From assembly GCA_958404085.1 (NCBI GenBank), contig CATXZX010000131.1:1-5952 (forward strand): 5,952 nucleotides of DNA, read 5' to 3'. The position numbers were made by a program, and so were the translations under genes. Positions 4,741 through 5,952 of this stretch are shown here, piece by piece. Positions within the stretch are counted from its first letter, which is position 1, and every line of letters begins with the position of its first letter. The notes beneath the pieces were generated by a model. The model was not told where the DNA came from, made no database searches, and saw only the letters and a program-made list of their open reading frames with translations. Source of the stretch: an uncultured Prevotellaceae bacterium (GTDB taxonomy: Bacteria > Bacteroidota > Bacteroidia > Bacteroidales > Bacteroidaceae).

Positions 4741-5952
4741 ATGAACATTAAAAAAATCGTTTTTTATTGCGCGATGGAGTGCGGCGTGGTAGCGGCAATG
4801 GCCGAGAATCCGCTTTGGATGCGTAACTCCCGCATTTCGCCCGATGGAAAACAAATAGCGTTTTGCTACAAAGGAGATATTTATAAGGTATCGGCGGCCG
4901 GCGGAGAGGCGGTGCGGCTGACAACCGAGGATTGTTATGAAACGGCTCCGGTCTGGTCGCCCGACGGAAGCCTGTTGGCATTTGCCAGCGACCGGAATGG
5001 AAATATGGACGTATACGTCATGTCTTCGGAGGGCGGGCCGGCCCGTCGCTTGACGACCCATTCCACCTCGGAAAAGCCCGTGGCCTTTACTCCCGACGGC
5101 AAGCAGGTGCTTTTTTCGGCCTGCATTCAGGACCCCGTGTCCAGTGCGTTGTTCCCGAGTACCCTGATGTCGGAACTCTATCAGGTACCGGTGGGCGGAG
5201 GCCGCCCCGAACAGTTATTGGCAACCCCGGCCGTCACAGTCTGCTATAACGCGGCGGGCGACGGTTTCCTGTATCAGGACCGCAAGGGCTTTGAAGATAC
5301 CTTTCGCAAGCACCATACATCCTCGGTTACGCGCGACGTATGGTTCTACGATGCCAAGACCCGGAAACACCGCAACCTGACGACTCGCGGAGGCGAAGAC
5401 CTGGAACCGGTGTTCGGCCCCGATTCCAAACAAGTCTATTTCTTGAGCGAGCGGGGCGGCGGAAGCATGAATGTATACAGCTTCCCCTTCGAACAACCGG
5501 ATAAGGTCGTGCCTGTCACGACCTTCCAGAAACATCCGGTCCGCTACCTGTCGATAAGCCGGACCGGCGTATTGTGTTACACCTATGACGGCCGTTTGTA
5601 TACGCAGGCACAAGGTGCGAAACCTGTTCCCCTTGAAGTCCGTCTGCCGGGACGAAATGCGCCCGATGTGGCCCATCTGCAATATTCCAGCGGTGCAACC
5701 GGTGCAACCGTCTCGCCCGACGGTAAGCAGATAGCCTTTACGGTTCGTGGCGAGGTGTTCGTGACGTCGGTAGATTATCCGACGACGAAACAAATCACGC
5801 ATACGCCCGAGGCCGAGAGCGGGCTGTCTTTCGGAGCCGACGGCCGTTCGTTGGTCTATGCCAGCGAGCGGGGCGGAAACTGGCAACTGGTGATGGCGCG
5901 CATCCGGCGCGATGAGGAACCGAACTTTGCCAATGCCACCCTGGTGGACGAG
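4741..5952 (+). CDS. Tricorn-like S41 family peptidase, N-terminal beta-propeller part, 3' end outside window
   Basis: The reading frame is open from the ATG at 4741 to the last base: 404 residues without a stop. A short N-terminal hydrophobic segment (about 5-21) ends in AMA before ENPLW, fitting export to the periplasm. ENPLWMR followed by SPDGKQIAF is typical of Bacteroidales tricorn-like S41 peptidases. Beta-propeller (PD40/TolB-like) repeats recur: SPDG at 33-36, WSPDG at 72-76 followed by LLAFASDRNGNMDVYVM, TPDG at 117-120, GPDS at 226-229 followed by VYFLSERGG, SPDG at 325-328, and GADG at 365-368. In known relatives of about 1,080 residues the propellers are followed by PDZ and a serine protease domain, which degrade peptides; those parts would lie beyond the window and cannot be checked here. 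A TolB-like or DPP-type propeller protein is the alternative. The signal segment contains a Glu (MECGVV), which is somewhat unusual. Confidence 0.88.
   Translation, partial: MNIKKIVFYCAMECGVVAAMAENPLWMRNSRISPDGKQIAFCYKGDIYKVSAAGGEAVRLTTEDCYETAPVWSPDGSLLAFASDRNGNMDVYVMSSEGGPARRLTTHSTSEKPVAFTPDGKQVLFSACIQDPVSSALFPSTLMSELYQVPVGGGRPEQLLATPAVTVCYNAAGDGFLYQDRKGFEDTFRKHHTSSVTRDVWFYDAKTRKHRNLTTRGGEDLEPVFGPDSKQVYFLSERGGGSMNVYSFPFEQPDKVVPVTTFQKHPVRYLSISRTGVLCYTYDGRLYTQAQGAKPVPLEVRLPGRNAPDVAHLQYSSGATGATVSPDGKQIAFTVRGEVFVTSVDYPTTKQITHTPEAESGLSFGADGRSLVYASERGGNWQLVMARIRRDEEPNFANATLVDE
5692..5709 (+). repeat. Tandem 9-bp duplication within the tricorn-like gene
   Basis: GGTGCAACC occurs twice in a row and codes for Gly-Ala-Thr-Gly-Ala-Thr just before a propeller SPDG motif. 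It keeps the frame and probably lengthens a loop. Confidence 0.85.

Noticed and set aside
4551..4748. N-terminal extension of the lipoprotein frame to 4748
   Set aside because: The lipobox protein starting at 4550 has a normal signal sequence; the extension would make it internal and overlaps the divergent gene's start.
5215..5886. A 223-residue open frame on the minus strand within the tricorn-like gene
   Set aside because: It is a shadow of the plus-strand frame, which shows repeated SPDG propeller motifs throughout.
1..5952. CRISPR arrays, tRNA or rRNA genes, insertion sequences
   Set aside because: No regularly spaced repeats, cloverleaf-like segments, rRNA segments or transposase motifs were seen on either strand.

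Overview
The window looks like chromosome from a member of the Bacteroidales (Bacteroidota). Several promoters fit the TTG-(17 to 21 bp)-TAnnTTTG pattern of that phylum and Shine-Dalgarno sequences are weak or absent. The chromosomal genes are also typical: a secreted thioredoxin-fold protein with a DUF4369-like N-terminus, a small lipoprotein, and a tricorn-like S41 peptidase. The genus cannot be fixed from what is visible.

Layout. Positions 1-335 are the 3' end of guaA (GMP synthase). Positions 334-2528 are an AT-rich insertion whose only genes are a complete EcoRI-type restriction endonuclease (504-1337) and its adenine methyltransferase (1350-2357), both on the plus strand. Positions 2529-2640 hold a very strong intrinsic terminator. 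Then follow a secreted thioredoxin-like protein (2782-4104, +), a convergent small lipoprotein (4212-4550, -) separated from it by a long hairpin, and the 5' part of a tricorn-like peptidase (4741 to beyond the window, +).

The main observation is that the EcoRI-type cassette sits in the 3' end of guaA like an integrated mobile element. The last 13 bases of the guaA junction, ATCGAGTGGGAAT (321-333), recur perfectly at 2516-2528 beyond the methylase gene. The second copy is followed by GA, so it spells the last four GuaA codons plus a TGA stop. A strong terminator follows about 50 bases later. The simplest reading is that the original guaA end and its terminator now lie at 2516-2626, and that a 2195-bp element integrated there, restoring the guaA coding end. 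Both inner flanks of the element carry paired GTACC repeats that could be integrase arm sites. No integrase gene is present in the element, so it would be a cargo-only or cis-mobilizable element, or a remnant.

The endonuclease keeps every EcoRI catalytic and recognition residue I could recall, at the same numbers. The methylase keeps NPPF at position 139. Cleavage and methylation of GAATTC are therefore predicted. Family assignments come from recalled sequences, not from a search.
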